This document shows, in pieces, positions 37,031 to 46,172 of a DNA stretch of 64,000 nucleotides. The notes beneath the pieces are model-generated. The model was not told the origin of the DNA and ran no database searches. It saw only the letters and a program-made list of their open reading frames with translations. Position numbers and translations under genes: made by a program. The first letter of the stretch is position 1, and each line of letters begins with the position of its first letter. The stretch comes from Dysgonomonas sp. HDW5A (GTDB taxonomy: Bacteria; Bacteroidota; Bacteroidia; Bacteroidales; Dysgonomonadaceae), in the NCBI RefSeq assembly GCF_011299555.1, contig NZ_CP049857.1, positions 3,782,001 to 3,846,000 on the forward strand, given 5' to 3'.

Positions 37031-38152
37031 ATGAAACTATTCGATGTATTTCCATTATTCGATCTCAATATAGTAAAAGGGAATGGATGTTATGTATATG
37101 ATGAAAAGGGTAATGAATATTTAGACCTTTATGGCGGACATGCTGTAATTTCGGTAGGACATACTCATCCATATTATGTGGAAAAAGTTACAGACCAACT
37201 GAATAAGTTAGGTTTTTATTCAAACTCGGTTATCAATGAATTGCAACAAGAAGTTGCTCAAAAATTAGGAGAACAATGCGGCTATCCCGATTATTTTCTT
37301 TTCCTAATTAATTCAGGTGCCGAAGCAAATGAAAATGCAATAAAACTGGCATCTTTTCATAATGGAAGAAAGAAAGTTTTAGCATTCAAGAAAGCATTTC
37401 ACGGACGTACATCTGTAACTGTTGCTACAACTGATATTCCGGCATACTCTGCTCCAGTGAATGAAAGTTCAAATGTTGTATTCGCTCCATTCAATGATAT
37501 CGAATTTATCAAAAAGGAACTGGCTACAAAGGAATATTGCTCTGTTATCATAGAAGGTATTCAAGGAGTTGCAGGTATCCATATTCCTGATGACAGTTTT
37601 CTGAAAGAGCTTCGTGAGGTTTGTACCGAAACAGGAACCATCCTTATTCTGGACGAAATCCAATCGGGTTACGGACGTAGTGGAAAATTCTTTGCACATC
37701 AGTACGCAGGTATTGAAGCCGATATTATCACAGTAGCAAAAGGTATCGGTAATGGTTTCCCGATGGCAGGTGTTTTAATAAATCCTATGTTCAAAGCTGT
37801 TTATGGTCAATTGGGTACTACATTTGGCGGTAATCATTTGGCTTGTGCTGCTGCGATTGCAGTATTGGACATAATGAAAAAAGAAAATCTAGTTGAGAAT
37901 GCGTTGAATATAGGAGAATATTTAATTACTGAACTAAAGAAACTATCGGGAATAAAAGAAGTACGTGGACGTGGTCTTATTATAGGTATCGAAATGAACG
38001 AGCCTATTAAAGAAAAAAGATCAAAACTCCTGTTCGAAGATAAGATCTTTACTGGATCAACCGGAACTCATGTATTTCGACTCTTACCCCCCTTGTGCTT
38101 AACTAAAGAGCAAGCCGATGTATTTCTGACTAAATTTAAGCAGATATTATAA
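37031..38152 (+). CDS. argD: Acetylornithine (succinylornithine) aminotransferase ArgD
   Basis: Class III PLP aminotransferase, 373 residues, making N-acyl-ornithine from the semialdehyde formed by ArgC. SGAEANENAIKLA and the later LDEIQSGYGRSGKFFAH are family marks, and the PLP lysine is K237 in TVAKGIGNGFPMAGVL. TTFGGNHLACAAA binds the phosphate. It is the last arginine gene here; argB, the carbamoyltransferase and argH are not in the window. A terminator follows directly. Confidence 0.93.
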   Translation: MKLFDVFPLFDLNIVKGNGCYVYDEKGNEYLDLYGGHAVISVGHTHPYYVEKVTDQLNKLGFYSNSVINELQQEVAQKLGEQCGYPDYFLFLINSGAEANENAIKLASFHNGRKKVLAFKKAFHGRTSVTVATTDIPAYSAPVNESSNVVFAPFNDIEFIKKELATKEYCSVIIEGIQGVAGIHIPDDSFLKELREVCTETGTILILDEIQSGYGRSGKFFAHQYAGIEADIITVAKGIGNGFPMAGVLINPMFKAVYGQLGTTFGGNHLACAAAIAVLDIMKKENLVENALNIGEYLITELKKLSGIKEVRGRGLIIGIEMNEPIKEKRSKLLFEDKIFTGSTGTHVFRLLPPLCLTKEQADVFLTKFKQIL

Positions 38153-38160
38153 TTCTATAT

Positions 38161-38189
38161 AAAAAGCACCTATTTTAGCGGTGCTTTTT
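38161..38189 (+). terminator. Intrinsic terminator of the arginine cluster
   Basis: AAAAAGCACC (38161-38170) pairs with GGTGCTTTTT (38180-38189), followed by further T. Confidence 0.85.
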
Positions 38190-38230
38190 TATTGCCTGAA
38201 AAATAAAATTAAACAACCAGATACTATACC

Positions 38231-39517
38231 ATGACATCTTCGAGTAAAATAGTTCTTCGTATAGATGAAAAGCCCAAATTTCATCAGTGGATATTACTAA
38301 GTATTCAACACTTGTTTGCCATGTTCGGAGCAACAGTACTAGTTCCTGCTCTAACAGGAATGAGTCCTGCCGTAGCTCTCGTTTCAAGCGGCTTAGGAAC
38401 ATTGGCTTTTATAGCGATAACCCGCGGAAAAGTTCCTTCTTATCTGGGATCGTCTTTTGCTTTCATAAACCCACTTATTGCTGTAAAAGCTTTTGATGGA
38501 TTTGCAGGTATAATGGTAGGCAGTTTTATGGTTGGGATCATTTATGCCATTGTTGCCTTGATTATTGCCAAAACGGGAATCAAATGGTTAATGAAATTAT
38601 TACCTCCCATTGTTGTCGGACCTGTTATTATGGTGATCGGACTAGGCTTATCAACTGTAGCAGTGGGCATGGTTACCAATCATGGTGGAGGATATGATAT
38701 AGATTATGTTCTGGTAGGACTTGTAACTTTAGTTATCACTATTATATTTGCTATTTACACCAAAGGATTTTTGAGCGTAGTTCCTGTTCTTATGGGTATT
38801 ATCGGAGGATATATCTTTGCTGTCTTCATGGGAATAGTTGATTTTCAAAGGGTAATAGAAGCAAACTGGTTTGAAGTGCCTCCTTTCGAAATTCCGTTTG
38901 TAAATTTCACTCCTCACTTCACTTGGAAAGTATTCTTGTTAATGGTTCCCGTGGTTATCGTACCCATTGCTGAACACATAGGACATCAATTAGTATTGAG
39001 TAAGGTAGTCGGAAAAGATTTATTGGAAGATCCGGGATTGCATAAATCTCTATTTGGTGACTCTGTAGCATCTATAATTGCTTCCTGTATCGGAGGACCT
39101 CCCGTTACTACTTATGGTGAAAATATTGGTGTACTGGCTATTACCAAAGCATTCAGTATATATTTATTTATTGGTGCCGCATGTTTCGCTATCCTTTTCG
39201 GATTTTGCGGGAAAGTATCGGCTCTTTTATCTACTATTCCAACACCTGTTATGGGAGGGGTGTCTATACTTTTATTTGGAATTATTGCTTCCAGTGGACT
39301 GAGAATGCTTGTTGAAAATAAAATAGATTTTTCTCAAAAAAGAAACCTTATTATAGCATCTGTCATTCTGGTTATTGGGATAGGGGGAGCAGCATTGCAT
39401 ATTGGCAGTCATTTTTCACTCGAAGGCATGGCATTAGCCTCTATTATTGGAGTAGTGTTGAATCAGATATTACCGGGAAAACAAGTTGTTGATTTTAAAG
39501 ATATGTTTGGAGAGTAA
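38231..39517 (+). CDS. uraA: Uracil/xanthine permease (NCS2 family)
   Basis: Inner-membrane nucleobase transporter with 428 residues and about 12-14 membrane helices. WILLSIQHLFAMFGATVLVPAL is the conserved N terminus. IVPIAEHIGHQLVLSKVVG holds the substrate-binding Glu. FGDSVASIIASCIGGPPVTTYGENIGVLAITK is the NCS2 signature with the second Glu. Sequence favours uracil but xanthine or other bases cannot be excluded. It follows the arginine terminator and has purine and pyrimidine genes in the wider neighbourhood. Confidence 0.93.
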   Translation: MTSSSKIVLRIDEKPKFHQWILLSIQHLFAMFGATVLVPALTGMSPAVALVSSGLGTLAFIAITRGKVPSYLGSSFAFINPLIAVKAFDGFAGIMVGSFMVGIIYAIVALIIAKTGIKWLMKLLPPIVVGPVIMVIGLGLSTVAVGMVTNHGGGYDIDYVLVGLVTLVITIIFAIYTKGFLSVVPVLMGIIGGYIFAVFMGIVDFQRVIEANWFEVPPFEIPFVNFTPHFTWKVFLLMVPVVIVPIAEHIGHQLVLSKVVGKDLLEDPGLHKSLFGDSVASIIASCIGGPPVTTYGENIGVLAITKAFSIYLFIGAACFAILFGFCGKVSALLSTIPTPVMGGVSILLFGIIASSGLRMLVENKIDFSQKRNLIIASVILVIGIGGAALHIGSHFSLEGMALASIIGVVLNQILPGKQVVDFKDMFGE

Positions 39518-39565
39518 ACATTGAAGTAATAGAAATCAACAGACTATATTCGAATTAAACTATAA

Positions 39566-40228
39566 ATGAAAAAAATAATTTCACCAATCATCTGTGTAGC
39601 CTCTTTGTTATTTATGTTCTCGCCTTGTAAGGCTAAAGAAAAATCAGACATAGAAGATACAACTATTACTTTGATTAATAGCCTACCTAAAGAGTTAGTT
39701 TATGAAGGGAAAGTAAAAGAGGCTATTAATTGGGCGGATAAAGAAGGAAAACACATCGCTTTTATTACAGAGACAGGAATCTATGTAAGTGAAAAATTCG
39801 GACATGATAATGATGGAGCCGATGCTGAAATTTTTGCATACCATTATTTGTTTAATGAGAAAACAGATAGGCATGAGTTAAAATGGAAGATCTATGACTA
39901 TATTTCAGATTGTCCTGTAGATATTGCTGCAAATTTCATAGAGAATACCTTTAAAGTAACAGATTTAGATAATAATGGAATACATGAAGTTTGGGTTATG
40001 TACCAGAAAGTTTGTCATGGAGATGTAAGCCCTTTTGAAATGAAAGTAATAATGTATGAAGGCAATACAAAATATGCCATGAGAGGAGAAAATAAAATAC
40101 AACTTTCAGATAACGAATCCTTTGGAGGTGAATATAAGTTCGACAATAATTTCACTAAAGGAAAAAATGTATTTCGAGAATACGCCAGAAAAATCTGGTC
40201 TGATAATATTATGGTAAAATGGGAGTAA
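39566..40228 (+). CDS. Secreted protein of unknown function
   Basis: 220 residues with a signal peptide (MKKIISPIICVASLLFMF, cleavage near CKA at about 26). The mature part has the stretch VTDLDNNGIHEVWVMYQKVCHGDVSPFEMKVIMYEG, an FG-GAP/EF-like D-x-D-x-N-G loop followed by a conserved-looking block. This reminds me of the M949_RS01915-type surface-polysaccharide-associated family of Bacteroidetes, a weak recollection. It probably follows uraA on the same transcript (48-base gap), and it converges on a cupin gene, sharing a 44-base palindromic terminator. Confidence 0.6.
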   Translation: MKKIISPIICVASLLFMFSPCKAKEKSDIEDTTITLINSLPKELVYEGKVKEAINWADKEGKHIAFITETGIYVSEKFGHDNDGADAEIFAYHYLFNEKTDRHELKWKIYDYISDCPVDIAANFIENTFKVTDLDNNGIHEVWVMYQKVCHGDVSPFEMKVIMYEGNTKYAMRGENKIQLSDNESFGGEYKFDNNFTKGKNVFREYARKIWSDNIMVKWE

Positions 40229-40261
40229 TTGCCCTGATTATATAAAACATAAATACTTCGC

Positions 40262-40305
40262 ATACAATAAAATAAGAGACACTAGTGTCTCTTATTTTAT
40301 TGTAT
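40262..40305. terminator. 44-base perfect palindrome, bidirectional terminator
   Basis: The half-site CAATAAAATAAGAGACACT is exactly mirrored, extending from 40262 to 40305 without mismatch. A/T tracts on the outer arms make a terminator for both strands. Its right half contains the stop codon and last codons of the minus-strand cupin gene. Confidence 0.85.
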
Positions 40306-40645
40306 TATAAAAATCTTCTCTTACAGGACTAAAAGTATCAATAATAACACCTGCCTCTAAGCAAACTAATCCATGCATAATATTGGGTTCTGCAAAAAAG
40401 CCATCACCCGCTTTCAATGTTTTAGTCTCTCCATTTATGGTAACCTCATACACTCCCGATTCAATATAAGCTGTTTGTACATGAGGATGCGAATGTTGAT
40501 AACCAATAGCTCCTTTTTCAAAGATTACTTTTACAGTCATAATCGCATTATTATACCCCACAAACTGGCGGGTTATACCTTTATCAGCAAGATATACTTG
40601 TTCTTCATCTTTTAGAAAGAAAGGTTTACTTTTAATCTTTTCCAT
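40292..40645 (-). CDS. Small cupin-domain protein
   Basis: A 117-residue cupin, with GYQHSHPHVQTAYIESGVYEVTI as the first motif (H-x-H-x3-Q/E) and PNIMHGLVCLEAG as the second. The central KTLKAGDGFFAEP is typical of metal-binding cupins similar to pectin-degradation-associated or quercetinase-like small proteins. No partner enzyme is adjacent. Its stop codon lies in the arm of the palindromic terminator, so the coding end and RNA hairpin overlap. Function unknown. Confidence 0.78.
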   Translation of the reverse strand: MEKIKSKPFFLKDEEQVYLADKGITRQFVGYNNAIMTVKVIFEKGAIGYQHSHPHVQTAYIESGVYEVTINGETKTLKAGDGFFAEPNIMHGLVCLEAGVIIDTFSPVREDFYNTIK

Positions 40646-40784
40646 TATTTCGTTTTTTATTTAGAAGCAAGATAGAGATTTATCTCAAATATTCAAAAGA
40701 AACCGATTATAAGTATAAATCGTTAAACTATTTTTTATACATTGGCGTTATAAGAAATAGAAAACCATTTAAACATTAAATAAT

Positions 40785-41099
40785 ATGGAAAACTTATTAA
40801 AAAGATTGCAGGAAGAAGCAGGCTTATCGGAAGAACAAGCCGTAAAGGCTGTAACTATAGTTAAAGATTTTATGGATAAAGAAGGTCTTGAGATAGATTG
40901 GGATAAATTCTTTAAAGGAAAATATGGGGATTTGAAAGAACAAGCTAAATCTTTGTTCGATGTACTTTCACACAAAGCACGTGAATATTCGGACAAGATA
41001 GAAGATAAAGTAGAAGATCTCACCATACAAGCAAAACGTACAGCTCGCGACCTTTCTCAAAAAGCAAGCGACTATCTGGACGACGAAAAGAAGAAATAA
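40785..41099 (+). CDS. Small helical protein of unknown function
   Basis: 104 residues, no signal or membrane helix. The first 30 (LKRLQEEAGLSEEQAVKAVTIVKDFM) resemble a short helical domain found at the start of several stress-related small proteins. From residue 45 on it is a long amphipathic charged helix (KEQAKSLFDVLSHKAREYSDKIEDK and onward) like YtxH or apolipoprotein-like stretches. It could coat a surface or bind membrane or protein partners. Preceded by a poor promoter-like TACATTGG, followed by a good terminator, so probably monocistronic. Confidence 0.65.
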   Translation: MENLLKRLQEEAGLSEEQAVKAVTIVKDFMDKEGLEIDWDKFFKGKYGDLKEQAKSLFDVLSHKAREYSDKIEDKVEDLTIQAKRTARDLSQKASDYLDDEKKK

Positions 41100-41115
41100 A
41101 GTCATTTATGACACT

Positions 41116-41142
41116 AAGGTTGGTAATTTAATTATCAACCTT
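41116..41142 (+). terminator. Intrinsic terminator before purL
   Basis: A 12-bp stem with one G-T pair (AAGGTTGGTAAT against ATTATCAACCTT) and a three-base loop, then a T run. Confidence 0.75.
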
Positions 41143-41191
41143 TTTTATTTTATGTCTTAAATAAAGAATTTTGTCTTTATTAGTTGTATAC

Positions 41192-41207
41192 TTTTGATTA
41201 ACTTTGT
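41192..41207 (+). promoter_or_regulatory. Promoter region of purL
   Basis: TTTTGATTAACTTTGT holds the -7 box TAACTTTG (41199-41206), 37 bases before the ATG. The same 16 bases occur before pyrK at 62246. A clear -33 TTTG at correct spacing is missing. Confidence 0.55.
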
Positions 41208-41243
41208 CGAAGATTAATAAAGTGATAATATAGCTTAATCAAT

Positions 41244-44200
41244 ATGGTATCTTTCTTCCTTAATTCTGCTAAAAACATCATTGCAGTAGAAACCTCTTCT
41301 CCAATCGAATCTTCTGATATCCAAAAGTTAAAATGGCTCTTCGACGAAGCTCAATTAGTTGAATCTACTGAGATTCAAGGACACTTCGTTGGACCTCGTA
41401 AAGAGATGGTTACTCCTTGGAGCACCAATGCCGTTGAAATAACTCAAAATATGGGTGTTACAGGTATTATTCGTATTGAAGAATATTTTTCTGCAGAGCA
41501 AGATTCTAAATATGACCCAATGCTTCAACAAAGATATAATGGGTTAGGACAAATGTTATTCACAATCGATAAGAAACCCGATCCTATTCTTGAGATCGAC
41601 GATATTGCAGCTTATAATGCCAAAGAAGGCTTGGCTTTAAGCTCCGACGAAATAGATTACCTAAATGGCTTAAGTGCTAAACTGAACCGAAAATTAACAG
41701 ATAGCGAAGTATTCGGTTTCTCTCAGGTTAATTCAGAACACTGTCGTCATAAAATCTTCAACGGTACATTTATTATTGATGGTGAAGAAAAAGAAAGTAC
41801 GCTTTTTCAATTGATAAAAAAGACTTCGAAAGTCAATCTAAATAAACTGATCTCAGCCTATAAAGATAATGTTGCATTTAACGATGGACCCGAAATTGAA
41901 CAGTTTGCTCCTGCAAGTGGAGATAAGCCTGACTATTTTGAGACTAAACAAATTAAATCTGTTATTTCGTTAAAAGCCGAAACTCATAACTTCCCAACTA
42001 CAGTAGAACCATTTAATGGTGCTGCAACAGGTTCGGGAGGAGAAATACGTGACCGCCTTGCCGGAGGTAAAGGATCTTTACCCATAGCAGGAACAGCCGT
42101 TTATATGACAGCATACCCACGTACCAAAGAGGGTAGAGTATGGGAAGAAACTATGCCCGAAAGAGATTGGTTATACCAAACTCCCGAAGAAATTCTAATA
42201 AAGGCTTCTAATGGAGCTTCAGACTTTGGTAATAAGTTCGGACAACCTCTGATTTGTGGTTCTGTACTGACTCTTGAACATCAGGAAAACCAAAAGAAGT
42301 TTGCATACGATAAAGTAATTATGTTAGCCGGAGGTGTTGGTTTCGGAAACAAACGCGATGCTATAAAAAACGAACCCGAAGTCGGTGAGAGTGTTGTTAT
42401 ATTAGGTGGTGATAACTATCGTATCGGAATGGGTGGAGGTGCAGTATCATCTGTTGATACAGGTCAATACTCCAGTGGTATTGAATTGAATGCAGTACAA
42501 CGTGCCAACCCTGAGATGCAAAAACGTGTATCGAATGTGATCCGTACTTTATCGGAGTCAGATAATAACCCTATTGTATCTATTCACGACCATGGTGCAG
42601 GAGGACACTTAAATTGTCTTTCGGAACTTGTTGAACATACAGGAGGTATAATAGATGTATCTAAACTTCCGGTAGGAGACCCGACTTTATCTTCGAAAGA
42701 GATTGTAGGAAACGAGAGTCAGGAAAGAATGGGTATGATAGTTCCTGCTGAAACAACAGAAGCTATAAAAAGAATAGCCGAACGCGAACGTTCACCTATG
42801 TATGTAGTCGGAAAAACAACCGATGATAAAAAATTCGTTTTTGAACAAGCTGACGGAAAACGTCCTATTGATTTAAGTTTAGAGGATTTCTTCGGAAAAG
42901 CACCACGTACAATTATGTGTGATGAAACTATCGAAGAATATTTCTCTAATCCCGAATATAAATTATTAAGCCTTAAAGGTCATTTAACAAATGTTCTTCA
43001 ACTCGAAGCTGTTGCATGTAAAGACTGGCTAACAAATAAAGTAGACCGTTCTGTAACAGGAAAAGTGGCTCGTCAACAATGTCAGGGAGAAATACAGCTA
43101 CCACTAAGTGACCTTGGTGCCGTAGCACTCGATTACAGAGGTCGTTCGGGTATTGCAACATCTATTGGTCATGCACCTCAGGTAGCAATGGTAGATTCGG
43201 AAGCAGGTTCTGTAATGGCTATTGCTGAAGCTTTAACCAATATTGTATTCGCCCCTCTTGAAGATGGTATTCAAGGTATTTCATTAAGTGCGAACTGGAT
43301 GTGGCCTTGTAAAAATCCGGGAGAAGATGCCCGTTTATACCGTGCAGTAGAGGCTTGCTCAAACTTCGCCTGTGAATTGGGAATCAATATTCCAACAGGT
43401 AAAGATTCACTGTCGATGACTCAAAAATATGGAGATGATAAAGTATATGCACCCGGTACAGTAATTATATCTGCTGCTGCCGAAGTGAAAAATATACGTA
43501 AAATTGTATCTCCTGTATTAGCATACATCAAAGGAACTTATTTGTATTACATAGATTTCTCTTTTGATACTTTCAAATTGGGAGGTTCTGCCCTTGCTCA
43601 AACGATGAGTAAATTGGGTGAAGAAGTGCCAACTGTAAAAGATTCAGAATACTTCAAAGATGCATTTACTTGTATTCAAGAGCTAATAGAAAGAGGTTTG
43701 GTATTGGCTGGACATGATATTTCTGCCGGAGGTATGATTACAGCTATGTTGGAAATGTGTTTCGCAAATCCTCAAGGAGGCTTAGAAGCCAGACTGGATA
43801 AATTGCATCATGCAGACCTTATCAAAGTACTATTCTCTGAGAATCCGGGAGTACTAATCCAAGTGAAACATCATCATCTGGTTGAAAAGATATTAGATGA
43901 TTACGGCATCGGTTATGCAATAGTTGCAAGACCTACCGAAAACAGAAAGCTGACTATTCAGAAAGACGAATTCTATGAAGAATTCGATATTGATGAATTA
44001 AGAGATATCTGGTACGAATCGTCTTATCTATTGGATAGACTTCAAAGTGGAACAGATTTAGCCAAAGCTCGCTTCGAGAATTATAAAAACCAACCCGTAG
44101 AGTTTAAAATCAATAGTTCTTTCAATGGCAAATTCTCTCATTTAGGAATTACACCTGCCAGAGAAGGACGATCAGGTGTAAAAGCTGCTATCATCAGAGA

Positions 44201-44930
44201 AAAAGGAACTAATGGTGAGCGTGAGATGGCTTATACTTTATATTTGGCTGGCTTTGATGTAAAAGATGTACACATGACCGACCTTGCTTCTGGAAGGGAA
44301 ACTTTAGAAGATATAAGCTTAATCGTTTTTTGTGGTGGATTCTCCAACTCTGACGTATTAGGTTCTGCTAAAGGATGGGCAGGAAGCTTCATGTACAATG
44401 AAAAAGCTAAAATTGCCTTGCGTAATTTCTATGCTCGCCCAGATACTTTGAGTTTGGGTGTTTGCAACGGTTGCCAATTGGTAATGGAGTTAGGATTGAT
44501 TTATCCGGAACACGATCAAAAACCAAAAATGCATCACAATGCATCACATAAATTTGAGTCTACATTTATATCAGTTGATATACCTAAGAATAATTCGGTG
44601 ATGTTTGGCACACTATCAGGAAGCAAACTGGGTGTTTGGGTGGCTCACGGAGAAGGACGTTTTTCAATGCCTAAAGCCGAATCGGAATATAACATTGTTG
44701 CTAAATATGCTTACGATGAATATCCGGGTAATCCTAACGGGTCTGACTTTTCAACAGCTGCAGTTTGTTCTAAAGATGGTCGCCACTTAGCAATAATGCC
44801 TCACCCTGAAAGATCAATATTCCCATGGCAATGCGCATATTATCCATTCGAAAACCGCAAAGATGACGTTACTCCTTGGATGGAAGCATTTATCAATGCT
44901 AAAAGTTGGATAGAAAATCATAAGTCTTAA
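41244..44930 (+). CDS. purL: Phosphoribosylformylglycinamidine synthase PurL
   Basis: Large single-chain FGAM synthase (1228 residues), fourth step of purine synthesis. The N-terminal PurS-like part and linker are followed by the two AIR-synthase-like halves (SQVNSEHCRHKIF; LKAETHNFPTTVEPFNGAATGSGG; HDHGAGGHLN) and, from about residue 970, a class I glutaminase with the nucleophile Cys1074 in LGVCNGCQLVMELG and a catalytic His/Glu in MPHPERSIFP. It is the long type found in Proteobacteria and Bacteroidetes, not split into PurS/L/Q. It stands alone with its own promoter, converging on tonB. Confidence 0.97.
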   Translation: MVSFFLNSAKNIIAVETSSPIESSDIQKLKWLFDEAQLVESTEIQGHFVGPRKEMVTPWSTNAVEITQNMGVTGIIRIEEYFSAEQDSKYDPMLQQRYNGLGQMLFTIDKKPDPILEIDDIAAYNAKEGLALSSDEIDYLNGLSAKLNRKLTDSEVFGFSQVNSEHCRHKIFNGTFIIDGEEKESTLFQLIKKTSKVNLNKLISAYKDNVAFNDGPEIEQFAPASGDKPDYFETKQIKSVISLKAETHNFPTTVEPFNGAATGSGGEIRDRLAGGKGSLPIAGTAVYMTAYPRTKEGRVWEETMPERDWLYQTPEEILIKASNGASDFGNKFGQPLICGSVLTLEHQENQKKFAYDKVIMLAGGVGFGNKRDAIKNEPEVGESVVILGGDNYRIGMGGGAVSSVDTGQYSSGIELNAVQRANPEMQKRVSNVIRTLSESDNNPIVSIHDHGAGGHLNCLSELVEHTGGIIDVSKLPVGDPTLSSKEIVGNESQERMGMIVPAETTEAIKRIAERERSPMYVVGKTTDDKKFVFEQADGKRPIDLSLEDFFGKAPRTIMCDETIEEYFSNPEYKLLSLKGHLTNVLQLEAVACKDWLTNKVDRSVTGKVARQQCQGEIQLPLSDLGAVALDYRGRSGIATSIGHAPQVAMVDSEAGSVMAIAEALTNIVFAPLEDGIQGISLSANWMWPCKNPGEDARLYRAVEACSNFACELGINIPTGKDSLSMTQKYGDDKVYAPGTVIISAAAEVKNIRKIVSPVLAYIKGTYLYYIDFSFDTFKLGGSALAQTMSKLGEEVPTVKDSEYFKDAFTCIQELIERGLVLAGHDISAGGMITAMLEMCFANPQGGLEARLDKLHHADLIKVLFSENPGVLIQVKHHHLVEKILDDYGIGYAIVARPTENRKLTIQKDEFYEEFDIDELRDIWYESSYLLDRLQSGTDLAKARFENYKNQPVEFKINSSFNGKFSHLGITPAREGRSGVKAAIIREKGTNGEREMAYTLYLAGFDVKDVHMTDLASGRETLEDISLIVFCGGFSNSDVLGSAKGWAGSFMYNEKAKIALRNFYARPDTLSLGVCNGCQLVMELGLIYPEHDQKPKMHHNASHKFESTFISVDIPKNNSVMFGTLSGSKLGVWVAHGEGRFSMPKAESEYNIVAKYAYDEYPGNPNGSDFSTAAVCSKDGRHLAIMPHPERSIFPWQCAYYPFENRKDDVTPWMEAFINAKSWIENHKS

Positions 44931-44956
44931 GAAAAATAAGAACTTTAAATAAAAGC

Positions 44957-44990
44957 AAAAGACCAATACTTTTTAAGGTATTGGTCTTTT
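44957..44990. terminator. Bidirectional terminator between purL and tonB
   Basis: AAAAGACCAATAC (44957-44969) pairs with GTATTGGTCTTTT (44978-44990) around an 8-base loop, with A and T tracts on the two sides. Confidence 0.85.
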
Positions 44991-45025
44991 TTGTATTCAA
45001 TTTTGAAGTGAAAGTCTGCCGCTTC

Positions 45026-45859
45026 TTATCTCTGCAATTTAAATAATACAGGAAGAGTAAAATATACTGCCACCGCATGTCCATTTTGCATACCGGGAAT
45101 CCACTTAGGCATTCCTTTTACGACTCTAACTGCTTCTTTATCACAAGATGGATCTAGTGCTCTCACAACCTGTATATTAGATATACCTCCGTCTTTTCCT
45201 ACAACAAATTTAAGAACCACACGTCCTTCAATTCCATTTTCGGCAGCAATTGTCGGATATTTTATATTTGCACTCAGATATCTCATTAATTCCGCATTTC
45301 CACCGGGAAATTGAGGCATCACTTCTACATGTTCGTGAACTTTATTAGGTTCTTGTGGTGGTTGATTTATAATTTGACGTTGTTCTCTTTGTAGCTCTCC
45401 AGGGTCTATACCTGTTCTATTATTTGTTTCTACTGTTACATTAGTTATTAATGCTGTACTTTCATTTAGTTCTTGTTGAGATACCAATTCTCTCTCACTA
45501 TTAACGAATTCGTCAGGGGTTACTACCGGTGGAGTAAATTGTTGAGAATTTATAATAGGAGTAGGAGGTGGCGTAATAAGAGGTTCTATTATTTGCTCTT
45601 CCTCTTTATTATCGAGATCATCTAATATAGTTGGCCCATCAAAAATTACGACATCCACATGCTCTTTGGGAGGATTCACTGCTTTTAATAAAGAAGGTAG
45701 TCCTGCAACCACTCCTACAAAAATCAATACAACCAAAAATGCTAGAATATGTCTCTTTGAAGAACTTTGGCGTAAAGCATACGCCCCATAGGATTTGTTT
45801 TTACCGGTGAATACTATATCACACCAGTCTGTAGAATTTAGTTGAATGTTACGTGCCAT
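45026..45859 (-). CDS. tonB: TonB-family energy transducer
   Basis: 277-residue TonB, coupling proton-motive force to outer-membrane receptors. The N-terminal MARNIQLNSTDWCDIVFTGKNKSYGAYALRQ is a Bacteroidetes-type cytoplasmic head, followed by a membrane helix (about 37-54). A Pro/Glu/Gln-rich periplasmic spacer comes next (PLITPPPTPIINS), and the C-terminal domain has EVMPQFPGGNAELMRYLSANIKYP. The start ATG at 45859 gives the family N terminus; an ATG two codons earlier is possible. ExbB/ExbD are not adjacent. A TonB-dependent receptor lies at 53.3 kb. Confidence 0.9.
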   Translation of the reverse strand: MARNIQLNSTDWCDIVFTGKNKSYGAYALRQSSSKRHILAFLVVLIFVGVVAGLPSLLKAVNPPKEHVDVVIFDGPTILDDLDNKEEEQIIEPLITPPPTPIINSQQFTPPVVTPDEFVNSERELVSQQELNESTALITNVTVETNNRTGIDPGELQREQRQIINQPPQEPNKVHEHVEVMPQFPGGNAELMRYLSANIKYPTIAAENGIEGRVVLKFVVGKDGGISNIQVVRALDPSCDKEAVRVVKGMPKWIPGMQNGHAVAVYFTLPVLFKLQR

Positions 45860-46013
45860 AATCATATAATTTAAATGGTTATTACTACATATTCATTCCC
45901 TCTTTGCTTAATAGATAGAATTGTTTTATTAATTCCATAATTAGCAGACAAAAAATTACACTTCTTTTATTTTAGTAGCAGAAAGTATTTAATGATATAT
46001 TCTTTATTTGTAA

Positions 46014-46064
46014 GGGCAGACATATGTGTCTACCCTCTGTGGGTGAACAATATAGGTTCACCCC
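46014..46064. repeat. REP-like double hairpin
   Basis: First hairpin 46014-46035: GGGCAGACA against TGTCTACCC with one mismatch and a four-base loop. Second hairpin 46041-46063: GGGTGAAC against GTTCACCC with a seven-base loop, followed by CTACACC. G/C-rich paired hairpins with a CCCTAC tail are typical of dispersed REP-like intergenic repeats, and the GC content stands out from the surroundings. Confidence 0.6.
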
Positions 46065-46081
46065 TACACCCAACGATAATA

Positions 46082-46094
46082 AGATCTGAGACCT
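46082..46094 (-). repeat. GGTCTCAGATCT element between korB and tonB
   Basis: On the minus strand AGGTCTCAGATCT, preceded by TTTTATTG. Identical core variant to the copy upstream of pyrK. Confidence 0.45.
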
Positions 46095-46115
46095 CAATAA
46101 AATTCTGATAAAATA

Positions 46116-46147
46116 AAAGAGCCTGTTTCTTAAGAAACAGGCTCTTT
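46116..46147 (-). terminator. Terminator of the korA-korB operon
   Basis: A perfect 32-base palindrome with arm AAAGAGCCTGTTTC; on the minus strand it is followed by TTTTATTTTATC. Confidence 0.85.
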
Positions 46148-46172
46148 AGCTTAATATATAAAGCTTATAATA

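Larger units (their letters stand above)
45860..46172. other. Spacer between korB and tonB
   Basis: About 310 noncoding bases on the minus-strand path from korB to tonB. In order from the right: the korAB terminator (46116-46147), a GGTCTCAGATCT element (46082-46094), a REP-like double hairpin (46014-46064), then plain AT-rich sequence. No tonB promoter of the TAnnTTTG type was found. Confidence 0.6.
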
